Below the pieces are notes generated by a model. The model was not told the origin of the DNA. It saw nothing but the letters and a program-made list of their open reading frames with translations, and did not search any database. From Rhizoclosmatium globosum (lineage: Eukaryota; Chytridiomycota; Chytridiomycetes; Chytridiales; Chytriomycetaceae): DNA of 64,000 bases. Both the position numbers and the translations under genes were made by a program. Positions 1 to 13,359 of this stretch are shown here, in pieces. The DNA lies in assembly GCA_002104985.1 (NCBI GenBank), contig MCGO01000011.1, forward strand, positions 248,001 to 312,000, read 5' to 3'. Numbering within the stretch: the stretch's first letter is position 1; the number at the start of each line of letters is the position of its first letter.

Positions 1-3000
1 CACCTTCTTCAAGTAAGACTGCTTCTCCACCCTTAGATCCTATCCAAGTTGATTCAGGTGGATAGTACCCATTTTTGAATAACAATGACCCACTTCCAAT
101 CATAGCGTTCTTTCCAACAATTACACCTGGAAGAATAATGCATCGATCCGCAATCATACATCCCGCGCCAATTACAATTCGTCTTGATTCAACAGCATCT
201 GAGAAGACTAGTTTGCTTCTTGATCCAAAGACAACATCATTACCAACTTCCAGCAGGTCAAAAGCATAAAATCCAATTGGTATTCCCGGCCAGTATATGC
301 GTTGTCCAACTTTAGCACCTAACATACAGTATATCATTGAGATACTTTCATAGTGTCGACCAAGAAGGCTGTAAGTGCCACACAACGTTCCATCCCCAAA
401 CAACTGTTTCATGATCCACTGTTTTACAGCATGCCATTCGCTACTTAATTTCTGACCAGGAACAAATGGACCCAGTAGAATTTGCTTCACAAAAATTGAA
501 GCCCCCAGTTTAAACCAAGGCGACATAACACTACGCAACGACATCAATACAAAAAACAACAAAACAACACGGCGCATTTCAAAGAAGTTTTGTACAACTT
601 GGTTAATTGATGACAAGTTTGACAATTCAGATTGCATGACACACTGCACTGACCAAAGCAGCCATAAAATCCATGGTAGCGATCCAATGAATTCCACAAG
701 AAACACGATGGGAATTCCAAAAGTGATCATTGACCATATTGTTGGTGACGGGCCGCCACTAGAAGCAAAAAGTCGATGTTTTTGTGAAGAATCAGTTATT
801 TCATGAGAAGAGCTGCGGGGAGGAAGCACAGTGTCTGGTGGAAGAATAGCACCTGGAGAAATAGTTGAGTCAAAGTTCACCACGCTATCTTTTCCTGTTT
901 GTGACCATTAGACAAGGTCAATAAAAACCACATCAAACCCACCAATAATAATTGGAGCTAATATCATTATCCCAGAATCAATAGTGAAACCACGCACAAT
1001 AGAGCTCGTAATCGACGTGCCTGAGTCAACCCTAATCAAATCAAACTCTCTGAAAACAGTTCCTCCGTCGAATTTGACATTTGATGAAATCTGAGCACCC
1101 ATCAAACGCAGGTAAAAACATTGTGTCCTCAGCGTTGCATTGAATATGCCAGGGCCAAAGAAGTTCAGGGTTTGGTCAACAAACCACCACCGCAAATAAT
1201 AAGCACTCCATAAAGGATATTTACCAGCTCGATAGCGACCAATGATAAGCCACTTTATCACAATTCCTAGCATGGGGTAACATAAATATGTCACAATAGA
1301 TGTCAGCCCATAACCGACAAGAAGCTTAAAGACTGTCACATGCGAAGTTTCTTGTAAAATAATGTTCATACCAGCCATTACCCTGAGATAAACCAACCAA
1401 AATAAGATAATTGGGAGGGGTTGCAGAAATAAAACAGACAGACTTTGGATCATTAAAGCCAGAGGTCGGACAGGGGATTCACACCGAGTAACGCTTAATT
1501 TCTTGTCCAGAGTGGGCGCCATAGACACCGACGTAGCAGTGGCTTGTGAATCAACAATTGTTGCGAGAGCTTTTGCTGTACGACACTTAAATAAGGTCAT
1601 TGGTGACATCTTAATGCCATACTTTGCACTACTCAAAGCCTTAGTCGACAGTGTGCCATACAAAAAGAAAAACACTTACCGAACGAGAGAAACAATTTTG
1701 GCAGCTGTTAATGAACTTCCTCCGATTTCAAAGAAGTCATCCAGGATGTGTGGAGGGTTATTAATATCCAGAACAGTCTGAAAAGCAGAAAGAACGTAGA
1801 GTTCGGTTGTGGACATTTGTGTTCGAGGCAGTGGCTCCAATTTCCCAGTCTTTTCTGATGTGGCAAATTGATGGTGGCCACATAAGTCTGCATCGTGTGT
1901 TGGTCTGCAAGTGATCGAGACTGTTAAAGGTGTTCCGTTTGGTGGGCAGTCTGCCTCGAAACACCTTTCTCCTGGCGCCATGCCATCATGAATTGAGCCA
2001 AGTTCCATACGTTCCGCCAACTTAATTCTTAGCGGTTTCCCTGTTTTGTTCTTCGGCAAATCCGTCATATGAACAACCAACTGCGGCCATGAAGAATAGC
2101 ACCAACAAATCTACAAATCATCAGATATAAGCCATGGAATGCGAAACTCTACCTTTGCAGCTCAACCAAACCAATCCGGCAAGTCGGATCTCGTGACACA
2201 ATAACAATCCCAACTGTTTCTTGTAAAACATCATGGGGAACCGAGAACGCAATCGCGGTTAATACTTTCGGGTGTTTCAAGACAGCATCCTCAACTTCAG
2301 TTGGAGAAATAATTTCTCCGCCACGGTTGATAACCTCTTTGGATCTACTTGTGATAACTAGGAATGCGCAAGTTTAAGTAATTCCAGTCCAATGCTGCTC
2401 TTGAACTCACACAAATATCCATCGTTATCCAAATATCCCATATCACCTGTATCAAAAAATCCATTTTTCGTAAAAGCTTCCTTGTTCGCGGTAGGGTTTC
2501 CTTCATATCCTTAAAATACTGGCGGGCCTCGAATCATGATTCGCCCAAACTTCATAGGTGGTAATGTGTTAAATACTTCATCCTTGATGACAATTTCAGG
2601 CCCTAATTCCATTATTAAGAGAAATATCGAAGGATTATTGACGCACCGACAGAAACTCCGGAAGTACCAGGTTTTTCCAAGTTATATGTCAAGGGTGGGG
2701 TAGCGATTGGCATACACTCCGTCATTCCATAAGAGGGCAGCACAACAGCGTTTTCAAACATTTCGCGTAATCTTACTGCTAAAGAGTGCGGCAATCCTCC
2801 TCCGGCATTGCAAATCATTCTTAACGGAGTCCGTATTCCCCCCCCCTTTTTTGTCCTCTAGCTGCCAGTCGATTCTTCCCCTCTTCAAGAATCGCCATAT
2901 GCATGGTGGGGACTGCGTAATACCAAGTCGGACTGTGGAGCTGCAGAATATCCCAAAATATTTCAGCATCGAATCCACTGGTGATAATAACTGTACTTCC

Positions 3001-3980
3001 ACTCAAGATAGGCGAGAGAAGATTTCTCACAATTCCTCCGACATGATAAAGTGGCATCATGTTCAAATTTATGTCAGTTTCGGCCTGCACACATGTTAGG
3101 TTGTACATTGCATTAAAAGGCACTCACCGTAAGCCCCCACGATTCAGCGACACACCTAGCTCCCACTACAAGGGTTCTTCATGTATATGGTACCGTTTTC
3201 TTGTTTCCACTGGTTCCAGAAGTCCTGAGAATCATCGAGATATCCATGGGTCCAGCATGGTGATCTAAATTTGATCCAGCAAACTGATGCGTGGCTCTTT
3301 TTCCGACATACAAGAATCGAGATTGGTTCTATGTATTGTGTGACAACTATAAATAAGAAGGTGCGTGGCGTTCAAAGACAACTAACCCTAACTCTAGAGC
3401 TCCTCAAGTTGACCAATGTATCATCAGATGGCAACATAGTGTAGCTGGTTCTTCGATATGCTCGAATAGCGCATGAACTCTCCGTAGCAGGAGTTATTTG
3501 TTGAAGTGTGAAGAGACCACAAGTCAGGGAATTCCCTCGCAGATTGAGAACTGTAATTCCAGAGTCCACAAGCCTTTGAACAAGATCTTCCCGCATATTT
3601 GACAAAATGAGGGTTGTCGCTTTTAGAGTTTTGAGCTCAGACACGACTTCTTCGTCTGTACTGTTGAAATTGATGGGGATTGCACAACAGCAAGCAATTA
3701 CTGCTATCAAGCAGCATCCCAGCTCAGGACCCTCTGGAAGTAAAAGCCCGACGCGAGATGCAGATGTAATTCCAAATCTTGTCAAGACATCACTTCGGAT
3801 GAATGTCTTCAATTGGCGATGAGTGAGGGCCTTACGTCCATCAACAGAGCGAATGGCTGGAATATCGGATTCATGGAGCAGATCGACAAGGTGGTTGAAT
3901 GTAAGTTGGGAATCAAGAAGGATACCAAGTGACTTCTTTTGAAGTGACTTCTTTTGAAGGGACATTGGATGCGTGGCCAA
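1..3980 (-). CDS. NRPS-like membrane enzyme (adenylation + carrier + TM + left-handed beta-helix), 3' end outside the window, disrupted
   Basis: The N terminus (MATHPMSLQKK) opens an AMP-binding adenylation domain. Visible motifs are LRTSGTSGNKKTVPYT (ATP loop), LPSYGMTEC, GFFDTGDMGYLDNDGYL and INRGGEIISPTEVE. A phosphopantetheine carrier follows near 1680-1800, with DDFFEIGGSSLTAAK, where the first Ser of GGSSL should carry the cofactor. Several hydrophobic segments come next (about 1550-1250 and 720-540). Hexapeptide-like turns of a left-handed beta-helix (IVIGAGCMIADRCIILPG) then run off the left edge. This order resembles the Pls/PosA type of NRPS, whose membrane-embedded C terminus builds or transfers an aminoacyl product; the substrate cannot be read. 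A TGA at 3179-3181 interrupts the adenylation domain. A run of nine C at 2838-2846 breaks the frame, because the protein resumes as RMICNAGGGLPHSL in another frame. The gene may therefore be decaying, or the sequence may contain errors. Confidence 0.7.
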
Positions 3981-4098
3981 AAGATTCTGGCTTCACTTTG
4001 GGAGACAAAATGTGCCACAACGTTTTCATTGAATGAAAATCATTGGTTGGACCAAAAGGTGCAAAATTCTCAGCCCCCAACACATAATCTTTAGTTCT

Positions 4099-4867
4099 TT
4101 ATGAGAGTAGCTTATCACAGAGTTTCATGATAGTCAATGAAGAATAGGCATCCTCTGATGATTCTTTTCCCAGCCACTCCACACCAGTAAGATCCAATGT
4201 TTTTGAAACTGCAGCATCAAGATTCAAGGCAGAATATCCCGAAATATCAGAAAATAGCTTCTGCAAAATGCTCTTGATTTGCATAAGTGATTCAGAGTCA
4301 CTTTGACATCCGTCTACAATAACCTTTATCATTTGGGTTAATTCCGCAAATATGCAAAACAAGTAAGCTGTTACCTCCAATAGTATTCCTTTCGACATAG
4401 TTCCAATCGTCAATGTCCCTAACTTAATTATGATGTTCGTATTTGGCAGACTGTACACAAGACCGTCTATGCGAATTGCTTGCCGTGACGCCCAACTGGC
4501 CTTAAGCTTACTGATGATTGTTTCTAGTTCACTGCCTGATTTAAGAAATACACTGCGATCAGAGTCAACGAGTAAAGAGTAGGCTGTGGATTCATCCGAG
4601 TTGAGAACATAGAGATGTCTCGCTTTCTGAGCCGGCTGTTCCACTTGATCCAAGCTTGAAGATGCTGTTTTGGGCTGCTGCAGGTAGAGACGGCATACGA
4701 GAGCCCATGGCGAGAAACTCCCTTTAGCAGAGTAAACATTGCGTAATCGTTCGTGGATGTGAGAGGAGCCATCGGCCGCCCAAGACTGATTGAAATGCAG
4801 TGTTCTAATAGATTATGGCTTCTTTAAGTACCGGAGGCACGCCAACGAGAACGCACCTGACCAGCAT
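4099..4867 (-). CDS. MED20: Mediator complex subunit 20
   Basis: A head-module subunit of Mediator, which links transcription factors to RNA polymerase II in the nucleus. The core reads GLVYSLPNTNIIIKLGTLT then IGTMSKGILLEV, the central strand pair typical of MED20/Srb2. The C terminus (SLTIMKLCDKLL) is short and helical, as in the family. The start is inferred: a tiny first exon ATG CTG GTC AG at 4867-4857, an intron at 4805-4856, then RTLHFNQSWAADGSS. That gives about 238 residues, close to the usual size. No downstream ATG keeps the well-conserved WALVCRLYLQQ segment. The gene is head-to-head with the NOXRED1-like gene, with 31 bases between start codons. Confidence 0.72.
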
Positions 4868-4898
4868 CTGTTTCGCGTGGCTTTGCTGGAAGAAAAAG
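4868..4898. promoter_or_regulatory. Bidirectional promoter gap between MED20 and the NOXRED1-like gene
   Basis: Only 31 bases separate the two inferred start codons, which point away from each other. Any promoter must be shared, or must lie inside one of the first exons. No TATA-like element is visible in the gap. The boundary depends on the inferred first exon of MED20. Confidence 0.35.
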
Positions 4899-6009
4899 AT
4901 GTCCCAAATCCAACCAACGAAGAATGACTCCGCCGAAGACAGCATCGGAGAGCGAATCCTCCAAAAGTATCGCGAAGGCGACTCAATCTCAAACTTTTTT
5001 CGGTCTTTGACATTTGATTTCGCGACATCATTAATTGATGATCAGTTTGCTTCAACGTCGCCAGACAAAGCCCGGGATTTCACCCAAAAGAGAATCAACT
5101 ATCATCGAATGAAAGAATCTGTTCGTGATCAAATTGTTTGGGCTGCAGCAGAGTTGAGCAAAATGTATCTGTCGTTCCCAGCAAAAAAACCACATGACTT
5201 TAAAATTGGAATCATTCTGTCTGATATTCTACCTGAAACGGGAGAGTTTGATTGTAAAATGGTAGTCCATGGTCTTCTTTCGGCCCTGTCGGACGATGGA
5301 CCTTCGTTTTCAGGAAACCAAATTGTCATCTTGGGGCGTCGTGATGACCTTTCTGAATGGGTTAACCGTAAATTTCCTGGAGTTCAAATTGTACATGAGT
5401 GGGAGAGAAATGTTAAGGTAGTGTCGCTTGTCAGAGTAGTGCTCGCCAGTTCGATTAAAGTCAATTTCAATAGATCACAGCCAATCTATCATTCATCGTA
5501 CTTCTAGGATCTGCTATGCACTTAACGCTTATTGAAGAGCAGCTTCGCGGTCATGATATGTCCAAGACAGTTCTAATGCCTGTACTTATGGGAATATCTG
5601 TGACACGAATCTCAACTCTATTAAAATCAACAATGATAATTACCCCAAACTTTAATTCGGAAGAGGAATTTTCTGGTGATGAAAAGCCACAGAACGTAAG
5701 AATTATGGATGGAGTTTGAGAGTGTTACTTGGTCTCAAGGTATTTTTAGGTTACGTGGAATCAGGCAGACATAGTCAAAGGCGCGAGCTTCCCTGATTTG
5801 GGTGAGATATCTGTCCCTGTATTGAGCACTTACTGAATCTGTTCTTAGATTTATTTCGAGCAGTTAGCAGAGAATGGTGTCAATGCAATGGCTTGGATGA
5901 AGCATCACTCCAAGCCATCCTTGATCACATTCCAACGACTAAGTCTGCAGCCATGGAACTCTTTCAACAATTCAATCTTTCCAGAATGTATTCTGTTCTT
6001 TTGGATTAA
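4899..6009 (+). CDS. NOXRED1-like NADP-dependent oxidoreductase domain protein
   Basis: The start is taken at MSQIQPTKNDS; an in-frame ATG at 4815 would overlap the MED20 first exon. The N-terminal helical part leads to KIGIILSD, in the place of the Rossmann strand of pyrroline-5-carboxylate-reductase-like proteins. A second strand follows (FIVLLGSAMHLTLIEEQL), then VLMPVLMGISVTRISTLL and IITPNFN. The order fits NOXRED1, a metazoan/protist relative of P5C reductase of unknown substrate. The classical GxGxxG is not clear, so cofactor binding is uncertain. Later exons read TWNQADIVKGASFPDLG and LFRAVSREWCQCNGLDEASL, and stop at 6007-6009. The splice between about 5425 and 5500 is ambiguous. TIM10 begins 40 bases downstream on the same strand. 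Confidence 0.5.
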
Positions 6010-6049
6010 ATCTTCTTTTTTTTGAAACAAACCAACATTCAAGTTGCAA

Positions 6050-6360
6050 ATGAACGGCGCCGCCTGGGAACAAGAGCTCGCTGCCGAAGTAGAATCAGAC
6101 TTCCGTAAAAGGTATTGTGTAGGTGTAGTATCTGTAGCGAGCTTACTCCATTGCCCAGACTGATTGCGAACTGCCACTCCAAGTGCATTTCACCTGCCTA
6201 CTTCCAGGACGGAGAGCTCAACAAAGGCGAAGCTGTTTGTCTAGACCGCTGTGTTCACAAATTCATGGCTACCAATACTCTCATTCAAAAAACTGCTAAC
6301 GATGTTGGTGGAAACATGATGCGATCTATGGGAATGGAAGAAGGCCAACAACAGCAATAA
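6050..6360 (+). CDS. TIM10: Small Tim chaperone, mitochondrial intermembrane space
   Basis: A chaperone of the Tim9-Tim10 hexamer that escorts hydrophobic carrier precursors across the mitochondrial intermembrane space to the TIM22 complex. One 47-base intron (6112-6158) joins MNGAAWEQELAAEVESDF to LIANCHSKCIS. Both twin CX3C motifs are present, CHSKC and CLDRC, with the typical GELNKGEAVCLDRCVHKF between and after them. The length (87 residues) fits the family. Tim10 fits better than Tim9 or Tim8 because of the ELNKGE block, but the assignment within the family is by eye. Confidence 0.85.
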
Positions 6361-6403
6361 ACCATGATGTAGATTTGCATTTCTGTTATCCGTTATTTGT
6401 AAT

Positions 6404-7267
6404 ATGGACGAATTCATTATTAAATCACTTCCCAAAATGATAAGTTCTCGCGCACAACGACTTTGGAACCCGTCAGCATATCTAAGCTTTTCTGGAGAAA
6501 GGCTCCGTCCTGCATTGGACCTTCTTAGCCAAGCTCGCATGACTTTGGATTCACCACCTCGTCACATCATTGATTTAGGATGTGGAACAGGAAACATTGT
6601 GCCGTTTCTTCGAGACGCCTGGCCTGAATCCAAAATCCTGTGCCTCGATTCTTCAGTAGATATGCTGAAAAAGGCGAGAGAGAGCCATTCAAGTTTGAAG
6701 CTTTCTGGAATCGAGTACCAACAGACCGATTTTGAAAGCTTTCAAGCAGAAAATGTGGACCTCATCTTTTCAAATGCAGCCCTACATTGGGTATCCTTTG
6801 ACGTTCATAAGACGTTGATTCCTCGTCTGATGTCATTTTTGCGACCTGGAGGGGTTTTGGCATTTCAAATCCCTGACACTCGCAACCAACCAAGTCATCT
6901 TCTGATGACTGAATCTGCCAAAGAACTTGGTTTTGGTGAACGAATCAAACAAACCAGATGGGTTACGTGCGAACGTGATGCGCGGGACTATTATGGAATT
7001 TTGTCTCCACACTCATCCATAATCAGTATGTGGCATACAAGAAATGCCATGATTTTGGACGGAGATAATCCCGTTGCTGATTTTACGGCTTCCACTGGTC
7101 TCGGGCCCTACGTTGACGCATTGGGAGGTAATGGCAGCGAAGATGGGCAGGCTTTCATCCAGAGATACCGTGAAAACATTGCCAAGGCCTACCCGAAGGA
7201 GGAGAATGGGAAAACCATCTTCGAATTCAACCGATTTTATTTGATCGCGAAGAAAAGTGAGAAGTGA
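6404..7267 (+). CDS. Trans-aconitate-type SAM-dependent methyltransferase
   Basis: A single-exon gene of 287 residues. SAM-binding motif I is IIDLGCGTGNIVPFL. Next come the acidic residue in KILCLDSSVDML, then LIFSNAALHWV and LRPGGVLAFQIPDTRNQPSH. This order, including NAALHWV and the conserved H in QPSH, matches trans-aconitate 2-methyltransferase (bacterial Tam, yeast Tmt1), which methylates aconitate isomers that would inhibit the citric acid cycle. Bases run ATG to TGA with no intron. A second in-frame ATG at 6437 (MISSRAQRLWNPSAY) may be the real start, since homology begins there. The gene is tail-to-tail with the Ohr gene, with only two bases between stop codons. Confidence 0.75.
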   Translation: MDEFIIKSLPKMISSRAQRLWNPSAYLSFSGERLRPALDLLSQARMTLDSPPRHIIDLGCGTGNIVPFLRDAWPESKILCLDSSVDMLKKARESHSSLKLSGIEYQQTDFESFQAENVDLIFSNAALHWVSFDVHKTLIPRLMSFLRPGGVLAFQIPDTRNQPSHLLMTESAKELGFGERIKQTRWVTCERDARDYYGILSPHSSIISMWHTRNAMILDGDNPVADFTASTGLGPYVDALGGNGSEDGQAFIQRYRENIAKAYPKEENGKTIFEFNRFYLIAKKSEK

Positions 7268-7269
7268 GT

Positions 7270-7914
7270 CTATTCGACGCTGACGTTTACAACAATGTTT
7301 CCCTTGACGGCCTTGGAGTATGGGCAAATCTTGTGTATTATGAACATTAGTCAAAATAACATTACCCTCCCAACTTACGTCATTGTGCGCCTTATCAACA
7401 ATTTCACGGGCCTTCGCCTTGTCAATTCCTGGAAGGTTGGCAATGATATCAACAGAGAGACCAAATCCTTTGGGACCATTTGGAACCTCAACAATATGTC
7501 CAAGAGACGTTTTGGCAGTAACAGTCGCATCCTTAGGAATGGCAACCTTGAGCTGACCTCCGGCGGCGTGGATGGCACCGAGGAAGCAGGCAGCATACCC
7601 TTTTAAATCAATTACTAACACACCAGCCTCACTCAAGCATTTACTTACCACTGGAAAACAGGATCTCTGGGTTCTGTCTCGTGGCACTGGCTCCCTTTCC
7701 TAATTCGTATGGTTAGAATGAAGACTGATCTCTGCTATCTATATTTACCGTTCAAGGCGCCTGGAGTAGCCAATTCGGTCTCAAAGCCCTCGGTTCCCTT
7801 AACAAAGCCATTACGACCACCAGTGGCGGTAGACTCGGCAGTGTAGAATGGCTTGATGGTAGAGACAGATCTGGTCTGGCGGGAAACGCGTAGGGCAGTA
7901 CGAGCAAACATCAT
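7270..7914 (-). CDS. Organic hydroperoxide resistance protein (OsmC/Ohr), mitochondrial
   Basis: A thiol peroxidase that reduces organic hydroperoxides. Four exons are joined by introns of 49 bases each at 7700-7748, 7600-7648 and 7330-7378. Both reactive cysteines are visible: one in SSGYAACFLGAIH, the other in NDICPYSKAVKGN. TAESTATGGRNGFV is the family's N-terminal signature. The first 20 residues (MMFARTALRVSRQTRSVST) are rich in Arg and Ser and lack acids, so a mitochondrial presequence is likely. The family is mainly bacterial, with scattered fungal members; introns and presequence show this copy is fully eukaryotic in form. It shares a 240-base divergent gap with MSI1. Confidence 0.88.
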
Positions 7915-8154
7915 TTTTTGGCTGGTGTTTCTTTTCACACACACTTGAATTTCTTCACCAAAACGATGACACAGACAGCGACGCAAAGCACAGGTTGGAC
8001 TTTCTATCGACCCAACTCTTCGCATACTTTACTAATTATGCGGCTCTTTTGTTCTCCTTCCGATTCTTTGACATCTTTCACATCCTTGCACTTGCTTGGT
8101 TCTGTCAACACAGCTCCTAGCTTAAAGGGCAGTTTCGCATCAGCCGAAGACCGG

Positions 8155-9960
<1,806 letters not shown>

Positions 9961-10031
9961 TAACTTCTTTGAAAAAGAATATATTCTGTCCGAACACCAA
10001 AACTTGACGAAAAGCAGGCATCAATCGTCCA

Positions 10032-11943
10032 ATGCGTCGCACAGTATCGATGCCACTCGACTTCAAGAAGCTGTTCCGTGTGCCGCTCCTCAGCGCAACG
10101 TCACAGCCGATCACCGCGTCCAACTTGCCAAAAAATAAGACGCGGTCGCTGTTGCTGCACGCACCCGCACCGCCCCTTCAGCCACCAAAAACCCCGAACA
10201 AGACGGAAAGTGCAACCAACAACGACGGCGAGATCGACAACGCGTCAGGGGACCGTGACTTTAGAACAGAATCACATCCTGCTTCTGACTCAAATACCGA
10301 TCACCAACTCGCAAGCACGTTGTTTTCAGTTGGAAGCCACGTATGCGACGAGACTGAATCCGAACCTGGCCCCGCGAAAAGTGTGTCCGAACCTGCAGGA
10401 ATATGTCCAATTGTCAGTTATGCAGGCCTCCTATCCAATTCTATACAGCCTAATCTCGATACTGCTGTTGAGCCGAATCAAGCAATGGATTACGAAATGG
10501 ACCATGTCGAAACAATCTTGGACGACCAAAGTCAAATCGTGTCTAAAAACGCCTCCGCCAACTCAATCGCGTCTTGCATCGAGCAAACTGATGACACAGA
10601 AATAAATAGTTCGAAAACTTCCACAAATGTGGTGAGTTATTTGTTTTATTTAAGAATACCCTTAACAATATTGATAGGTTCATAACACCGATTCTCAAGC
10701 TTGCTACACGTCAGAACTCCTTCGCTCCTCACAATTTGATGATATTCTTTCGTCTGCCGAATTGTTCATTGAGTTACTTCCTCAAACCACCTGTAATGTT
10801 GTTGGTCTTGCTGAAAACGGAGATTCCATGACAGATGTTCAATGGAAAGATTCTGATGTTACATTTGATGCTTGGACTGCAACTCAAAGCCAAACTGTTG
10901 CTGAATCGTCACAGCCGATCTTCGAATGCGTTAAAGAAACTCACGACTCTATCACTCTTGATGGCGCAGGTGCAAAAGATGGAATTGAACCTCCAGTCGT
11001 GACTGGCTTGAATTTCCCACTCAGTGACAACTTTAATTTACGAGTAGAAACCGAAACGGAACGTTTGCTCATTGTGGAGGAAGAATCAGTACTGAAACAG
11101 GATTCTGTAGAAGATTCTATCCAAACTACAGACCATATCCCCGATGATTGCGACCACATCATTTCCCCTATTTTACTTGCATCAGAAATCATTCTTTCGA
11201 TTTGGCCCATGAAACCTTCCGAAAGGGCAGTGCAGATCGAAAACCTTCCGATTCCTCCCTCATCAACTTCTCCGTTTACTCTCTTCCCGTTAGACATTTC
11301 AGCACCGCAAACGCCAACGTGTGTTTCACTCGTGAATGATGATGTCACCCTCATCAACCCTGACCAAGAACGTGAAGATATTTCCGGCAATGATAACGTC
11401 AAAAATCTTCTCGACAGTGCTTCTTATGGCTCAGCATTTACTATTTACAATCCTCCTCTTTCGCCGAAGACTAAACTAGCGAATGAAATTGGCCAGGTAG
11501 AAGAACTCAACCAACCAGCGATTTCTTCTCGAATCGATACTATGGTTACGGCGACTGATATTTCAATTCTTCAACCTCTACAAAGAAGTGTATCCTCAGT
11601 ACAGCCTGATATTCTTGAAGCATTACCAGTCATTAAAATCAAACCAGTTGCTCACATTTCCGATATTGGTCGTGCTGGAATGGTTTCCAGGATTCCGATT
11701 GCAAAAAGTCAACTTGGGATTCCCATTCAGAAATCAAACTATGAATCCATCCCTTCGACTGTATCCAAATCTGAGCATCAACCTCCATTGAAAGAAAAGA
11801 AACTCGGCAAACCGGAAACTGCATTGTTGTTTTCACCAAAAAGGAAGCGTGCAGCGGCCGTAGCTTCGAATGCCAAAACCAAAGTCATGTTTGAGAGTTT
11901 GGGTCCCAAAGGAGGAACGAAACGCAAGTATCATAAGGAATAG
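10032..11943 (+). CDS. Hypothetical Ser/Thr/Pro-rich disordered protein
   Basis: Two exons (10032-10631 and 10678-11943) joined by a 46-base intron in phase 0 give 621 residues; without splicing, translation stops at 10685. The protein is rich in Ser, Thr, Pro, Glu and Asp and has no recognisable fold. Basic tracts sit at the ends: MRRTVSMPLDFKKLF at the start, and SPKRKRAAAVASNAKTK plus GGTKRKYHKE at the finish. The latter could act as nuclear localisation signals. I do not recognise a family. Terminal basic blocks around an acidic disordered middle suggest a nuclear or cytoskeletal scaffold, but this is inference only. It sits between MSI1 and DNMT2 on the same strand. Confidence 0.6.
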
Positions 11944-11996
11944 TTATCATTATGGAATAATATGAGTACTATGTCGCTTTTGTTTTTTTGTTCAAA

Positions 11997-13326
11997 ATGC
12001 AGTCTGTTCTCGAACTCTACTCCGGATTAGGTGGTCACCATGCAGCATATTGTCTTGTAAAAGGGTTCAAGACTGGAAAAGAGGCATCAGCGGTCAAATT
12101 CCATGCCTATGATGTGAACGAGAATGCAAATGACTGTTATGCAAACAACTTTCCTGATGCCCCATCGTCCAAGGACATTTCGCTTCTCAAAGCATCCGAC
12201 TTTGATTCAATTGGAGCATCGTTGTGGGTCATGTCACCTCCATGTCAGCCATACAGTAAGGTTTTGCTGTCATGTTTGGTCAACACTGACTGTGAAAACA
12301 GCTCGCAATGGATCTCGACTCAACAGCAATGATGCAAGAGCTCATTCATTTATTAATCTACTGCAAGAGATTTCTTTGATGACGGCACCACCGACTCATA
12401 TTTTGTTGGAGAATGTATTGGGTTTTGAATCTTCCGATTCCTTTGATCTACTTTGTGAAACGTTGGAAACACGATATACACTGCAAGGATACATCATTAA
12501 CCCAAATCAATGTGGAACACCGAATTCTCGACCTCGGTTTTACTTGCTGGCAAAGATCAAAGAGCTGTCGTTCAAGTGCGTAGCCAACAATGGCAAGTTT
12601 AATAATGGACCTGGAATTGAGATTGGAATGCCCGTGGTGGAGCCAAATTCCGTGTCCGATTACTTGGATTTGAAGGCAAATGACGATGAAACCTTGTTCA
12701 TATCGCATCGGCGACTGTGGAAAGCCGCAGAACAGTATGATATATTGCGACCCAGTCATAGACGAAGCTGTTGTTTCACAAAAGGATACGGGAAATTTGC
12801 TCGAGGTACCGGATCTGTTCTGTCTATGGCGACAGACGAAGATATTATCGCGGCTGCTGAAAAGTATGGATTTGATGGATCTGAGCAAGAAGGATGGGAA
12901 GAGGTGGATGGATGCCACTTGGCGCAAGTAAATTGGGACGGCGTTGCATCGAAAAATGTCATCAGGGCGCTGAAGTGGCTTTTTATGAAATATTTTGAGC
13001 TGAGATCGAAGCATAAGCCAAAAGAAGATGCAGAGGATGAAGGGAAGGAATCAGGGGCGAAGCCCAAAAGGCTTTCAGCGAAGCGTAAGCGTGAACTGGA
13101 TATGGAAAGAGGAAGTTGGCCTGATAAGCTTGAATCTTGTCCGTTGGCAGCATTGAAATTGAGGTATTTCAGTGTGAAGGAGGTTTCGAGGCTGCAAGGA
13201 TTCCCAGATTGGTTTGAGTTTCCCAAGACCCTCACGACGGAACAAGGATGGAAGCTGCTGGGAAATTCGATTAATGTTGAGATTGTGCGAGGATTGCTAT
13301 TGTATTTACTTTCAAATAGTGAATAA
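11997..13326 (+). CDS. DNMT2: tRNA (cytosine-5)-methyltransferase DNMT2/TRDMT1
   Basis: Methylates C38 of tRNA-Asp and related tRNAs using a DNA-methyltransferase fold. One 46-base intron (12256-12301) restores motif IV as SPPCQPYTRNGS, with the catalytic Cys. Motif I is LELYSGLGGHHAAY, motif VI is LLENVLGFESS and motif VIII is NSRPRFYLLAK. The Dnmt2-specific CFT element is present as SCCFTKGYGKFARGTGS. Motif X reads LLGNSINVEIVRGLL. The target-recognition region carries an extra Lys/Glu-rich stretch (KPKEDAEDEGKESGAKPKR) before SCPLAALKLRYFSVKEVSRL. All catalytic elements look intact. Confidence 0.93.
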
Positions 13327-13359
13327 ACCCATTTTTCACAACACACCTGTTCGCTCCTG

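Noticed and set aside
3382..3393. ACTAACCCTAAC, resembling two telomere units
   Set aside because: Only about two units, within an intron-like segment of the NRPS-like gene. Too short for an interstitial telomere.
7013..7687. 224-codon minus ORF spanning Ohr and the methyltransferase
   Set aside because: It contains the real Ohr exon but also reads through introns and antisense of the methyltransferase.
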